In this document: positions 31,668 to 41,502 of the stretch, piece by piece
How the letters are laid out: each line of letters opens with the position of its first letter
Numbering within the stretch: the first letter of the stretch is position 1
Source: CAVXFB01 sp963760935
Lineage (GTDB): Bacteria; Planctomycetota; Planctomycetia; Pirellulales; Thermoguttaceae
Length of the DNA: 64,000 bases
Assembly (NCBI GenBank): GCA_963760935.1
Contig: CAVXFB010000008.1
Coordinates: 992,001 to 1,056,000 of the forward strand
Direction of reading: 5' to 3'
The notes under the pieces: generated by a model
What the model saw: only the letters and a program-made list of their open reading frames with translations
Told to the model about the DNA's origin: nothing
The model's database searches: none
Made by a program: the position numbers and the translations under genes

Positions 31668-33053
31668 TCACCAAGTCCCATCTTGCACTGATAACGAAAA
31701 CTGCGTTCCGAGCCAGTCCAAGGCCGAGTCAAATTGTTCCTGCGAGGGCTTGATATAATGCCGGTCTGCTACATTGTCGGCGGAATGGCATAGGAAATAC
31801 TGGGCATAGCGTCCATACGTAGGGTGGCTGGCAAGCTTGGTCGACGCGGTCTTTCGCAAGAGTTTGTATTGCAGCCTGTTCCCCAACTTGTCTCGCACAT
31901 AGCGCCACATTTTTGCGATTACGTCCACCCGTTCTAATCCACCCCCCTGCATCAATTCCCTATCCTTGCGACCCAATAGAACCAACTCGGGATGTTTGCT
32001 ACGGTGTTTTTTCAATTGTTCGAAGGTGGTCGTCCACAATTTCCACTGGACGGTTGGCACGGTATCACTACCGCCAGTCTTTATCCGGCGTTTTGTAATC
32101 GTGCCTGCCGTCCAGTTGACCTCCGAGTGTTTCAAGGTCGCGATATCAATCTGATTGAAACCGCAGTTCAGGGATAAGAGGATACATGTCTTGAGTAGCG
32201 AGCTTCCCCGGTTGTAGAAGGCGATTACCTCGTCATCGGTGAGAACTTCAATCGTTCCTACCGGAACACGAATGGACAAATCTCTGCTTACGATATTTCG
32301 GGGCAGTTCAATGCGATGCAGTTCCCATTGCCGCCGGATAAACGATTTCGTGTAGAGTAGTACTTGGTGGGCGTATCCTTTTGCCATGCGTGCCGCTCCG
32401 ATTTCCGCCGCCAAGTGATTGAAGAAATCGAAAAGCATTTTCTCATTGAGTGCCGACAGAGGCTTGTTATTTGCCCACTTTCGGAAGTAGGTGATTGTTT
32501 GGCGAGTGCTTGAAAGGGTGGATTCGCGGATACGCCCCATAATCACTTGCGATTTCTTGCCGAGCAACCATTCGTCAATGGCTTGTCCGATCGTCGTGAT
32601 CTCGGTTGTCGCCTCGGTTTCCTCAATGGCCGACTTGTAGGTAGCTTGCCAGATTTCCATTCCCTTCCGAACCGTCTCTTTATCTGCTAGTGGCAATGCG
32701 GACCACGGGTCAATTTCTTGTCGGGTCAGTTCGCGTAATTTGTCGCCACTTGCGACCAGCTTTTCCAAGTGCTCTATGCTCGGCAGTTCGGCAAGGATAC
32801 AAACTGCATCATGCGAGATGAACTCGTGTTCCAAACAAGCGAGCGCGTTATCCATTTCTTTTCGGTTCTGGATTGCCTTTTCATAGGCGCTTCTATCCTG
32901 CCCGTCCAACTCGACTTTCTTCCGTTCCCATTGCTTCAAGCAATCCGCATACGTGCCACGGAAGTAATACATCTGCCCCTTGTATTTCTTCCGCCAGCGC
33001 GGCGTTTGCCCTTTGGGCATCTTCATTTTCGTTAGGGCGAGTTTAGTGGGCAT
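31668..33053 (-). CDS. Tyrosine recombinase/integrase-family protein (461 aa)
   Basis: The start at MPTKLALTKM (complement of 33051-33053) has a distant GGAG; an upstream start at 33128 is possible. The N-terminal 100 residues include basic KMPKGQTPRWRKKYKG. A SAM-like core-binding domain follows (IGQAIDEWLLGKKSQ ... FRKWANNKPLSALNEKMLFDF). The catalytic domain has LLRKTAST (Arg about 400), CHSADNVADRHY (His about 423, Tyr about 433). The first catalytic Arg is not where expected: the motif reads LNCGFNQIDIATL, with Asn in its place. It may be a variant subfamily. It lies at the right edge of the accessory region, next to a truncated host gene, as expected for the integrase of an island. Confidence 0.75.
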   Translation of the reverse strand: MPTKLALTKMKMPKGQTPRWRKKYKGQMYYFRGTYADCLKQWERKKVELDGQDRSAYEKAIQNRKEMDNALACLEHEFISHDAVCILAELPSIEHLEKLVASGDKLRELTRQEIDPWSALPLADKETVRKGMEIWQATYKSAIEETEATTEITTIGQAIDEWLLGKKSQVIMGRIRESTLSSTRQTITYFRKWANNKPLSALNEKMLFDFFNHLAAEIGAARMAKGYAHQVLLYTKSFIRRQWELHRIELPRNIVSRDLSIRVPVGTIEVLTDDEVIAFYNRGSSLLKTCILLSLNCGFNQIDIATLKHSEVNWTAGTITKRRIKTGGSDTVPTVQWKLWTTTFEQLKKHRSKHPELVLLGRKDRELMQGGGLERVDVIAKMWRYVRDKLGNRLQYKLLRKTASTKLASHPTYGRYAQYFLCHSADNVADRHYIKPSQEQFDSALDWLGTQFSLSVQDGTW

Positions 33054-33208
33054 TCGTTTGTGTTTCTCCGTTTCCGGGACCGAAGATGTCCGGGCGTAAT
33101 GATACCTTGGAAATGATACCTTTTCCATCCGCTCCACCCCAAAACCGGCAGAGAGGGTATCACGATGCATTTCGTAACATCAAATACAGCAAGCTGTTGT
33201 GAAAGTAA

Positions 33209-33541
33209 AGTCTGTTTTGGAAGAACTGGTCGACTCGCGACGACTTGCGCAGCTTGGCGCAATGGGAAGGGCTGTTCGGCCCGAGTTTTCGCGGACTTTT
33301 CGTCTTTGCGTATGACGTTTTAGGCGATCGCGCGCCGCTGCCATCCGAGGAGCTATTTGAGTTTCGCGGCAATTTGTACGGATTCATCGCCGTGGCGCTA
33401 TCGGATTACGCGGCGCACGCTCGTCCGATCTCGCCCCGTTGGGACACGTGGGCCATGCCGGCTGGCGAATTCCGCCGCTTGGCCCGGCCGTTGCCCGACT
33501 TGCTCGGCCTGCCAGCAGTCGTGCGCGAGGTACGTCCCTGA
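33209..33541 (+). pseudogene. HYExAFE-family gene, 3' half only
   Basis: From 33209, after a TAA, the frame reads FWKNWSTRDDLRSLAQWEGL, FRGLFVFAYDV, PSEELFEFRGNLYGFIAVAL, WDTWAMPAGEFRRLARPL. This is the C-terminal half of a planctomycete-specific protein family. The N-terminal half that names it is missing, and the recombinase promoter region takes its place. The likeliest cause is insertion of the island into this gene. The other half was not found in the window. Confidence 0.6.
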
Positions 33542-33857
33542 TCGCGGCAAACGGCGTGAATTCGCGTCCCGCCGTGCCTTTTTCGTCACCAGCACGCGCC
33601 GCAGCGAGATTCTAGGGGGGGCTGAAGCGACGCACAGTTGACGGACGCGCCGGTTTTGGCAAAAATGGGGGGTATCCGTCGTGCAAACATGCTGGCGGAT
33701 CGGGCAAGTGTGAGTCCTCGTAACCTAATCCATTCGGAGCGGGGTTTAATTCGGTGTCGGATTTTGCCCAAATCGTGCTTGAATAGGGGAACTCTTTGCC
33801 GCGACGCAGCGTCTAATTTTCCAAAATTGCAGCCTTAGGCCTTTTCAGAGATCCAAT
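33542..33857. other. Spacer before the GspE-type gene
   Basis: About 315 bases with no gene. It includes a run of seven G (about 33615), TTTTGGCAAAA (near 33653-33663) and a GGGGGG run near 33670, without a clear promoter. Confidence 0.4.
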
Positions 33858-35522
33858 ATGTCGGGACGATGGCTCGGTTCTGGTTGGCGGGACGTGCCAC
33901 TGGCTGAGTCAGTGCCATACGGCCGGTCACCGCGCCTGCGAGCCATACTGCTCGGCTCGGCCATGCCATTCTGCTGGCTGCTGGGCCAAGCAGCCATGAC
34001 GACCGGTTCGCTCCCCTTCAGCGTCTGGAAACTGATTTTTTTCCTCGGTTGGGTCTATCTGTGCCTGTATCTGGTACAGCGCGTCGAAGACAGTCCGCTC
34101 GTGCCGGGCAAGTACAAATCGGCCCTTCACGTTGCCACGCTATTTGTCGGACCGCTAGTGTTCCTTGGCTTGGTCGTCCTCGACGCGAAAAACTCTAGCG
34201 GCGACGAGGGCTCGTTATCCGATCTGCTCCGCGGGGCCAAAAACGCTTTCCGCCGCATCTGGCATTCGCGAGGCCATGTGGTGGAAGAAGACACCACGCT
34301 ACGGCTGTTCGATTCCACGGGCACCGAGTTGAGCGAGATATATGGTCACGGCGAAAAAGGGGGCGATCGGCACGTATTGGAACTCACCGTGGAATTGATC
34401 GAAACCGCGCTGCTACAGCGTGCCAGCGATCTCTTGATTGACCCCAAAGATGCGACATCGTACGCCGTCCGGTTGCGCATCGACGGTACGTTGCGAACCT
34501 TACGCGATCTGCCGACCGACACGTGCAAGGCAGTGATCAATAGCGTCAAGGCCGTTTCGAGCATGGACATCTCGGAGCGTCGCCGACCGCAAGACGGCGC
34601 CTTTACAGCACGCAAGGGGCTCGCCACCGTGTCTTTTCGCGTCGCCAGCGCCGGCGCACTCAACGGCGAGAAACTCTCGATTCGCGTGCTGAATCAGAAC
34701 GCCGGCCGCTTCACTTTGACGGACGTCGGCATCCCCGAACGGCAACGCACGGCTATCGCCGACGCTATCAGCAAGCCGTCGGGCATGGTGATGGTCTGCG
34801 GGCCAACTGGCAGCGGCAAGACGACGACGCTCTATTCAATGCTAAATCAGATTGATCGCTGCACACACAACGTGATCACGGTCGAAGACCCGATCGAAGC
34901 CCACCTGCCTGAGGTTAGCCAGATCGAAATCAACGCGAAGGCCGACATCACGTTCGCCAAGGCCTTGCGGAGCATTTTGCGGCAAGACCCGGATGTTATC
35001 TGTGTGGGCGAGATTCGCGACGAAGAGACGGCGGAAATCGCGCTTCGCGCCGCACAGACGGGCCACCTCGTGCTGGCCACGATTCACTGCGACAGCAACG
35101 CCACGGCCATGATTCGCTTGCTGGATCTGGGCGTTTCGGCGATGCTGCTTTCCTCAGGCTTGAATCTGCTGGTATCGCAGCGGCTGCTGCGCCGGCTGTG
35201 TGACCACTGCAAGAAGCCGGCTCAACTCGCTCCGAACATGGCGCAGTGGTTTCGCGAGCGCAAGGTCGACACCAGCAAAATCTTCGAGGCCGGCGGATGT
35301 GAGCACTGCAGCGGAACCGGCTATTACGGCCGAACCGCGGTCTGCGATCTGCTGGCCATCACCAACGAACTGCGGGCCGATCTGGCCAACAATGCGGCCA
35401 TTGTCAACAAACTTAAGAGCGAGGGGGAGAAACAGGGCAAGTCGAACCTGAAGAACGAGGCTTTGCGCAGAGTGGTAGCAGGAATCACGAGTCTCGAAGA
35501 ACTCAAACGCGTGATAGGATAA
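33858..35522 (+). CDS. GspE/PilB-type secretion ATPase with N-terminal membrane segments (554 aa)
   Basis: Walker A GPTGSGKT lies at residues 315-322. Walker B and the Asp/His boxes follow (DPDVICVGEIRDEETAEIALRAAQTGHLVLATIH in parts). The C-terminal domain has paired cysteines (CDHC, CEHC) of the GspE zinc loop. It energises type II secretion or type IV pilus assembly from the inner membrane. Three hydrophobic segments near residues 28-46, 56-74 and 90-108 are unusual for this normally soluble ATPase and would tether it directly. It pairs with the CvpA-like gene 5 nt downstream. Confidence 0.85.
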   Translation: MSGRWLGSGWRDVPLAESVPYGRSPRLRAILLGSAMPFCWLLGQAAMTTGSLPFSVWKLIFFLGWVYLCLYLVQRVEDSPLVPGKYKSALHVATLFVGPLVFLGLVVLDAKNSSGDEGSLSDLLRGAKNAFRRIWHSRGHVVEEDTTLRLFDSTGTELSEIYGHGEKGGDRHVLELTVELIETALLQRASDLLIDPKDATSYAVRLRIDGTLRTLRDLPTDTCKAVINSVKAVSSMDISERRRPQDGAFTARKGLATVSFRVASAGALNGEKLSIRVLNQNAGRFTLTDVGIPERQRTAIADAISKPSGMVMVCGPTGSGKTTTLYSMLNQIDRCTHNVITVEDPIEAHLPEVSQIEINAKADITFAKALRSILRQDPDVICVGEIRDEETAEIALRAAQTGHLVLATIHCDSNATAMIRLLDLGVSAMLLSSGLNLLVSQRLLRRLCDHCKKPAQLAPNMAQWFRERKVDTSKIFEAGGCEHCSGTGYYGRTAVCDLLAITNELRADLANNAAIVNKLKSEGEKQGKSNLKNEALRRVVAGITSLEELKRVIG

Positions 35523-35527
35523 CGCTC

Positions 35528-36910
35528 ATGGTGTTTTGGATAGCCGTGGTCATTGGCGCGGTGTTTGCATGGGCTGCCGTGCAAATCGGCTTCTACGGCG
35601 CCTGGATCATGCTTTTCAATTTGGTGTTGTCCGCCTATATGGCGATTTTCGTCACGCCTGTCGTGATCGAAAGCATCCCGGCTGCCACCGCCATTCCGGA
35701 CTATGGCTGTGCCCTGACGACGCTGAGCATCGCCGTCGCCACGTTGTTCATTTCCTATGGTGCATGCTACGCCTTCCTGTCCGGAAAGCTTCGTGCGCCA
35801 TTTCCCAACGTGTTCGATAACGTGGGGGCCGGACTTTTGGGCTTTTTCTCGGGCTTTCTGGTGTGCAGCTTCGCCGCCTTCACCTTTAGCCTGACGCCGC
35901 TATCGGAATTCGAGATCTCGAAGTCAGTAGGACTTGACGAGCCATCTCAGAAAACCAACGTTGCCTATATGTGCTGGTGGTGCAATAGGCTTAATTCGTT
36001 CATTTCGACGGGCGCCGGCCCACGGACCCAGTGCAGCGACGCGGTAGCGCTGTTGCTTGAAAAGGCTCGCCCCAAGCCGGTCGCCGTACCCCAAAAATCG
36101 AATGCGCTGGCAGCCGCGTTCGGAGATGCGGCAACGGCGCCGACCGATGAGTCGGACAAGACGGCCGAAGCCGCGCCGGCCACGACCGAGGCCGAGAGCC
36201 CCGAAGCGCCCGAGGCGAAGTCAGCGGCAAAGGCCATGGAAACGCCACCAAGCAAGCATGAATGGTGGGACGCGGGCAACGGAGCATCGCAGGCGACCAC
36301 GTCCGCGCCGCAAACAAAACAGCCGGTCGACGCATCGGCGTCCCAAACGGTTTCGCGGCCGGGCAATTCCTCCCCGCTTCCATCGGGAAACGGACAGGGG
36401 GCAAGGGCCGCGACGGCTGCAAATCCGCCGCCCGGCGTCGATAAGGGAGCGGCAGCGAATATGACGCCGCCAGCGAACAGCGAGAAACCCGCGACGCCGC
36501 CGGGGCCGCAAGGCCCGCTATCCGGCTTCTGGCAAGCTACGTCCGGGGCGGTTTTTCAGATCACTGACGATGGCAAAACGGCCATAGTCAAGGTAGTCCC
36601 GAACGAAGCACTCCAATTCTTGGCTGGAAAGTTGGTTCGCAGTGAAGACAAGTCGGATTCAAAGTCACTCACGGGCACATTTGACGTGGTGTTCTATATC
36701 GATGCGCCCAAGCGATACACTATTCAGGTCACGGCAGAAATCGGCGACGCAGGCCAGTTGACCTTGAAGTGCCCAGGCTGGCCGAAGCGGTGGTACCGCG
36801 GCCGAGTGGCGGAGAGATGGACGCTCACCGAGACTTTGACTCGCGTCGAACCTTCGCAGCACAGTCCCTTCGCACCAAATGGCGCCGCCGTCCCGCCGCC
36901 GGGATTCTAA
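35528..36910 (+). CDS. CvpA-like membrane protein with long Pro/Ala-rich linker and C-terminal beta domain (460 aa)
   Basis: It starts 5 nt after the GspE-type gene. The first 125 residues have four hydrophobic segments arranged as in CvpA/colicin V production proteins (FDNVGAGLLGFFSGFLVCSF). Residues of about 180-330 are a low-complexity Ala/Pro/Glu/Thr linker. The last 110 residues (GPLSGFWQATSGAVFQITDD onward) look like a small beta domain. Coupling to a secretion-type ATPase suggests a role at the same membrane machine; this is inference. Confidence 0.65.
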   Translation: MVFWIAVVIGAVFAWAAVQIGFYGAWIMLFNLVLSAYMAIFVTPVVIESIPAATAIPDYGCALTTLSIAVATLFISYGACYAFLSGKLRAPFPNVFDNVGAGLLGFFSGFLVCSFAAFTFSLTPLSEFEISKSVGLDEPSQKTNVAYMCWWCNRLNSFISTGAGPRTQCSDAVALLLEKARPKPVAVPQKSNALAAAFGDAATAPTDESDKTAEAAPATTEAESPEAPEAKSAAKAMETPPSKHEWWDAGNGASQATTSAPQTKQPVDASASQTVSRPGNSSPLPSGNGQGARAATAANPPPGVDKGAAANMTPPANSEKPATPPGPQGPLSGFWQATSGAVFQITDDGKTAIVKVVPNEALQFLAGKLVRSEDKSDSKSLTGTFDVVFYIDAPKRYTIQVTAEIGDAGQLTLKCPGWPKRWYRGRVAERWTLTETLTRVEPSQHSPFAPNGAAVPPPGF

Positions 36911-36939
36911 GAGCTCTCTCGCCCCGGCCTTGCGATCGC

Positions 36940-38052
36940 CTAGAACCGATACTCGAGTCCCAGGCCGCCGCCGTAGTAAAACACGGTGCCGACGGTGTCG
37001 ATCGTCGCGCATTCAGAGCGCAGATCCACGGCATGGATCTGTTCCGGGGCCAACGCCACGCCGGTAATCCACATGGCAGTGGCCGAAGCGCGGAACGCAA
37101 GTCGTTGCGTCAAGGCGTACGTTGCCACAACGCCTGCCTCGCCAAGGAAAGCCGCTTGGTCGCGATCGGCGCCGTACGCCGGATCAAAGAGATCGATTGC
37201 GACCGTGCGGTAGTTTTGGAAGGCCGCGTTGTCGTAGACGCCGGCCTTGCAGGATGCCCTGACTTGCAGCGGCCCACCCATGTTGTACACCTCGGCCTCG
37301 CCGCCGAGTTGAATGCCGTAGAGGTGGTTGTACGTATTGACCTGGAACAGACGCGATGAAAGGCTGATCGGGGCCAGTGCGGGCAACTCACCATCTCCCA
37401 ATGTTCCGCCAGCGGAGAAATGTTCGTCGAGTTCCACCATTCGCACGCCGACCAGCAGTGTGAGCCAATCGGTGCAACAACCCCTTAGGTTCAGTTCGCC
37501 GTTATAGAGAGCCGACTTGTAGCAGGCCTCGGCATCATCGACATAGATCCCAGTTTCGTTGACGTCCGTGACAATCATCGACGGGCCCGGCATGTGCGAG
37601 CGTGCCGCGAAACCGTCGACCTGAAAATAGGCGATTTCGAAATCGCAACCGGTCCCGAATACGTCGTGACGGATCGCGCTGAGTTGGTAGCCCGTCGCGA
37701 CGGAAAATTCCATGTTCGTCGCATCGATTGTGTCGATGATCTGCGAGTCGAGTCCCGTCAACAACGGTTGATGCCGGCTGTTGGTTCGCTGTAGCGCGAT
37801 GCCCTCGGCTGCGAAGGACCAGGTTGGCCCGCACTCGCAACCGCACTGTTGCTCGAAAATGCCCATCGGCGCGGCACATTGCTCGCAATCAGCGTACTGG
37901 CCCTCGCACGTTGCGCCACAGTCGTCAGCATAGGCACCGTCGTCGGACGCGTAGGAAGCCATCGGCATCGGCCTGCGAGCCATGGCGGGCGAAGCCACGC
38001 AAATAATCAGCGTCGCAAGCGACAGAAGCATCGCGGGATGAGAGACTCGCAT
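36940..38052 (-). CDS. Outer-membrane beta-barrel protein (BBP7-like), 370 aa
   Basis: A signal peptide (residues 1-25) is followed by a cysteine-rich N-terminal segment (CGATCEGQYADCEQC, CGCECGPTW) and then alternating hydrophobic strands ending GGGLGLEYRF with the C-terminal Phe typical of outer-membrane barrels. The start of the barrel (WSFAAEGIALQRTN) and overall pattern fit the BBP7-like barrels abundant in planctomycetes. Function unknown; probably a structural or porin-like surface protein. It is convergent with the CvpA-like gene. Confidence 0.7.
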   Translation of the reverse strand: MRVSHPAMLLSLATLIICVASPAMARRPMPMASYASDDGAYADDCGATCEGQYADCEQCAAPMGIFEQQCGCECGPTWSFAAEGIALQRTNSRHQPLLTGLDSQIIDTIDATNMEFSVATGYQLSAIRHDVFGTGCDFEIAYFQVDGFAARSHMPGPSMIVTDVNETGIYVDDAEACYKSALYNGELNLRGCCTDWLTLLVGVRMVELDEHFSAGGTLGDGELPALAPISLSSRLFQVNTYNHLYGIQLGGEAEVYNMGGPLQVRASCKAGVYDNAAFQNYRTVAIDLFDPAYGADRDQAAFLGEAGVVATYALTQRLAFRASATAMWITGVALAPEQIHAVDLRSECATIDTVGTVFYYGGGLGLEYRF

Positions 38053-38323
38053 TGCCTATTCTCCTTGTCTCGATTTGGGTCGCAACGATATTTGATTCAT
38101 CTTTGTGTATCGGACCACATAAACGGCAGATTTGGCATAATCGGAACCCACGGAAAAGACCTCGCAACCGTGAAACTCTCGCTATACTGCGCCGTCGCCC
38201 TGCTTTCCTGGCATGGTGGTCGCCGCGCTGTTACGGCCGGATGGCGTTGCTGGAAATCGAGGGGGTCATGACGTAAGATCAAGGAAACACCAGGACTTAC
38301 GGCCATCGGAACTGGGGAACGGC
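38053..38323. other. Divergent spacer between barrel and CHAT genes
   Basis: About 270 bases. CGTAAG (near 38274) and CTTACG (near 38295) form a small inverted repeat shortly before the CHAT start. No consensus promoter was identified. Confidence 0.4.
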
Positions 38324-41300
38324 ATGCTTCAGATACTGCGGACTCTGTGGACCGGGCATTCTTGCCTGCCCGAGGCAGCCAGGAACGCCTATCCCACCCG
38401 CCAAAAACACACTGCCCGACCGCTAGCCAGACTGACGGCCGTGTCGGCCACAATTCTAGCGCTGGCAGTCGCGTTGGGCCCTAACGCTGCGCTGGGTCAA
38501 ATGCACCAGCGCAAAACGCCCACCGACGCTTACTACGCGGGCTTCATCCCCTTCTACGACGGCGACTATCGCGCAGCACTGCGCATCTTTCAAAACGAAG
38601 GCCGCAGTTCGATCAAGACGTCGCAGTCGCGGTGGATCGATTCGATCTGCTACGAGACGATGTGCGGCGAGTGCTATTTCCAGATGGGCATATTCGATAA
38701 GGCGCTGGCCCATTACACCGCCGCGCTGCAACTGTACAAGACGTTCCCCGACTGGTTGATCAAGGTCCAGTTCCGGCCAATTCAGGCAGCCAGCGCCGGC
38801 GCGTATAAGCAGGTTCCCTGGGGCGCCTCGTCGCGACATTCACGATTGGGGAGCTATCCGACGTCCGTGCCGATCCTGCAGGGGCAGGTTGACATGAGCG
38901 ACGTCATCCAACATGGCGGCATCGTTCAACAGGCCAATCTTTTTCCGATTACACCGCAGGAAATCGTTCGCACCACCACGCTGGCCATCCGACGCCGCGC
39001 GATGTTGCTCGGGCCGGCGTCGAAATTCGATCCTTTGACGAATGAACTGATCGTCGCGCTGAGCCGTGCCGTGGGACCGCCGAACCATTGGTCGGAAGCC
39101 TGGATCAACCTAGAACGCGGCTTGGCGTACGTGGCCGGCGGAAAAGACGGTCAGGCCATGGCCTACTTGCAGAGGGCCGTGCTGGCCGGAGGCGAGTTCG
39201 ATCACCCCATGACAAGCATCGCCCTACTGGAATTGGGCCGCCTTAAATTCATGCAGGGAGACTATGCCGGCGCCGCGACGTTCTTTGACGAGGCGACGTT
39301 TGCGGCCGTCAATTATTCCGATTGGGGCGTCCTGGAAGAAGCTTTTCGCTATCGGGCGCTCACGCACTTGATGACCAACCGCAAGGGAGTGTTTGAGCCG
39401 CTGGAACCGGCCATGCTTTGGGCGAAGCAGAAGAACTTTCGCCAGTTCCGCGTGTCGCTGTTGTTGTCGGCGGCCGAAAACTACGCGGTCGTCGGCGATA
39501 CGCGCCGCGCGGCGGCAATGCTCGACGACGCCCGGACGACGATTGGTCGTCGCGACATGGCGGCCGGCGCAATTGGCGCCCGCCGCAACTATCTCGCCGC
39601 TTTGTTGGCCTTTCAGCAGAAACACATTGCCGAAGGCAATACGTCGTTGGCCAGCGCGATGGATTACATGAAACACGGGTCGCTGTGGCTGTTCCACATC
39701 GGCATGGCCGATGATTTGTACACCGACGGCACCGCCACGCCGCGCGTCGCCATGGACCTCTTTGCCGACGTCCTCCGCGATCCACAGCCGGCCGATTGGG
39801 CCCTCGATCCGATGGAAGCGATGGCCGTGCTCATGACGCCGCATCCGCTGCCGTTTGAGCACTGGTTCGAGGTGGCATTGGAGCGAAAGGAGACGCAGGC
39901 CGCCATCGAAATCGCCGAGCGGGCCCGACGCCATCGCTTCTTTAGTTCCTTGGCCTTCGGCGGTCGGCTCGAGTCTCTGCGTTGGATTCTCGAAGGGCCG
40001 ATGGACCGATTGCCGCAGCAAGCGCAACTTCAGCGGCAAGACATCCTGACCCGCTATCCGGCATACGAAAAACTCGCGCGCCAGGCGCAGTCGCTCCGTG
40101 CCGGCTTGGCGAAGAATCCACTCGTCGCCGAGAACTCGGCGGCCATGAAAGAGCAGGGCCGCGAGTTAAATGAACTCGGATCGATCAGCGTTCAGCAGGA
40201 GGCGATTTTGCGCGAGATTGCCCTGCGGCGCGAGCCGGCGGCTATGGTGTTTCCACCGCTTCGCAGCGTGTCGGAGGTGCAGAAGGAACTGCCCGACAAG
40301 CATGCAGTGATGGCCTTTTTTGCCACCAGCCGGAAGATGTACGGATTTCTGCTGAACAACGAGCGGTTCGCGAGTTGGCAGGTCGGCTCGCTGCCGACGG
40401 TAGCAAAGCAGATGCAGACGATGCTTCGCGAGATGGGCAATTATCAGCCGAATCGGGAGCTTGCCGTCAAGGATCTCGCGGCGACAAAGTGGAAAAATTC
40501 GGCGAAGCAAGTTCTGGACACTCTATTGAAGGGCTCGCCGGTCGATCTTGCTCAGTCATTCGACGAACTGGTCATCGTGCCTGATGGCGTGCTCTGGTAT
40601 CTGCCGTTCGAGGCGTTGCAGATCAAAGTGAAAGGTCAAACGGCGCCGCTTATTTCGCGGTTCCGCATCCGCTATGCGCCGACGCTCTCGCTGGCTACTT
40701 CGCAGGGTTCGGGCCGAAATCCGCGGGGAAATACGGCCGTCGTGGTCGGCAGACTGTATCCGAACTCCGAAGATGCCGTCTCTCAGGCGGCGTTCGATCA
40801 GCTTGCCGCCGTCGTGCCCGACGCCGTGGCGTTGAAATCTCCGCTGCCAGCCGCGCCATCGCTCTACGGATCGCTATTCCAACGGCTGGTGGTGCTCGAA
40901 GACATCGCCAGTTCTGACCAAGACCCATACGGCTGGGCCCTGGTTCCGACCGACCGTGGCAAGACGGGCGAATCGTTGGCCGATTGGCTGGCCCTGCCGT
41001 GGGGCGGACCCGACGTCGTCGTCCTGCCAGGTTTCCACACGGCCGCCGAAGACGCGATGAAGCGACCGCACCGCGGCGCGCCGGGCAGCGAAATGTTCCT
41101 GACCACCTGTGGACTGATGGCCAACGGCGCTCGCACGGTTCTGCTGAGCCGTTGGCGCACCGGCGGACAGACGAGCTTCGACCTGGTGCGCGAGTTTGTC
41201 CAGGAGCTTCCGCGGACGTCGCCGGCCGAGGCTTGGCAGCGTGCCATTCTGCTGACGACTAACTCGCGTGTCAACCTCGACGCCGAGCCGCGCATCAAGC

Positions 41301-41461
41301 GCGGGTCGAGAGACGAAGCGCCAATGGGGAGTCATCCGTTTTTCTGGGCCGGCTATATGTTGATCGACTGCGGCACGCCGGCCGAGCAGCCCGAAGCCAA
41401 GTCTGACGAGCCGGTAATCAAGCTCAAACAGCCGCTGCCGGCGACGAAGAAGGCGAAGTAG
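38324..41461 (+). CDS. CHAT-domain protein with TPR-like N-terminus (1045 aa)
   Basis: ATG 38324 has GGGGA upstream. A basic stretch and hydrophobic segment near residues 38-56 act as signal peptide or anchor. TPR-like helical repeats follow (AYYAGFIPFYDGDYRAALRI, GECYFQMGIFDKALAHY). The C-terminal 380 residues are a CHAT caspase-like protease domain: ELVIVPDGVLWYLPFEALQ, LPGFHTAAEDA with the likely His, FLTTCGLMANGARTVLLSRW with the likely Cys. CHAT/TPR proteins take part in proteolytic signalling. An exported or membrane location is inferred. Stands as a single gene. Confidence 0.85.
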   Translation: MLQILRTLWTGHSCLPEAARNAYPTRQKHTARPLARLTAVSATILALAVALGPNAALGQMHQRKTPTDAYYAGFIPFYDGDYRAALRIFQNEGRSSIKTSQSRWIDSICYETMCGECYFQMGIFDKALAHYTAALQLYKTFPDWLIKVQFRPIQAASAGAYKQVPWGASSRHSRLGSYPTSVPILQGQVDMSDVIQHGGIVQQANLFPITPQEIVRTTTLAIRRRAMLLGPASKFDPLTNELIVALSRAVGPPNHWSEAWINLERGLAYVAGGKDGQAMAYLQRAVLAGGEFDHPMTSIALLELGRLKFMQGDYAGAATFFDEATFAAVNYSDWGVLEEAFRYRALTHLMTNRKGVFEPLEPAMLWAKQKNFRQFRVSLLLSAAENYAVVGDTRRAAAMLDDARTTIGRRDMAAGAIGARRNYLAALLAFQQKHIAEGNTSLASAMDYMKHGSLWLFHIGMADDLYTDGTATPRVAMDLFADVLRDPQPADWALDPMEAMAVLMTPHPLPFEHWFEVALERKETQAAIEIAERARRHRFFSSLAFGGRLESLRWILEGPMDRLPQQAQLQRQDILTRYPAYEKLARQAQSLRAGLAKNPLVAENSAAMKEQGRELNELGSISVQQEAILREIALRREPAAMVFPPLRSVSEVQKELPDKHAVMAFFATSRKMYGFLLNNERFASWQVGSLPTVAKQMQTMLREMGNYQPNRELAVKDLAATKWKNSAKQVLDTLLKGSPVDLAQSFDELVIVPDGVLWYLPFEALQIKVKGQTAPLISRFRIRYAPTLSLATSQGSGRNPRGNTAVVVGRLYPNSEDAVSQAAFDQLAAVVPDAVALKSPLPAAPSLYGSLFQRLVVLEDIASSDQDPYGWALVPTDRGKTGESLADWLALPWGGPDVVVLPGFHTAAEDAMKRPHRGAPGSEMFLTTCGLMANGARTVLLSRWRTGGQTSFDLVREFVQELPRTSPAEAWQRAILLTTNSRVNLDAEPRIKRGSRDEAPMGSHPFFWAGYMLIDCGTPAEQPEAKSDEPVIKLKQPLPATKKAK

Positions 41462-41502
41462 TGGCGAGTGGTCAGTGGCTAGTGGTTAGTGGCGAGTGAA
41501 TA

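Noticed and set aside
41461..41498. AGTGG-rich stretch as a microsatellite
   Set aside because: Only a short irregular repeat without a fixed unit; noted with the palindrome cluster but not counted as a separate element.
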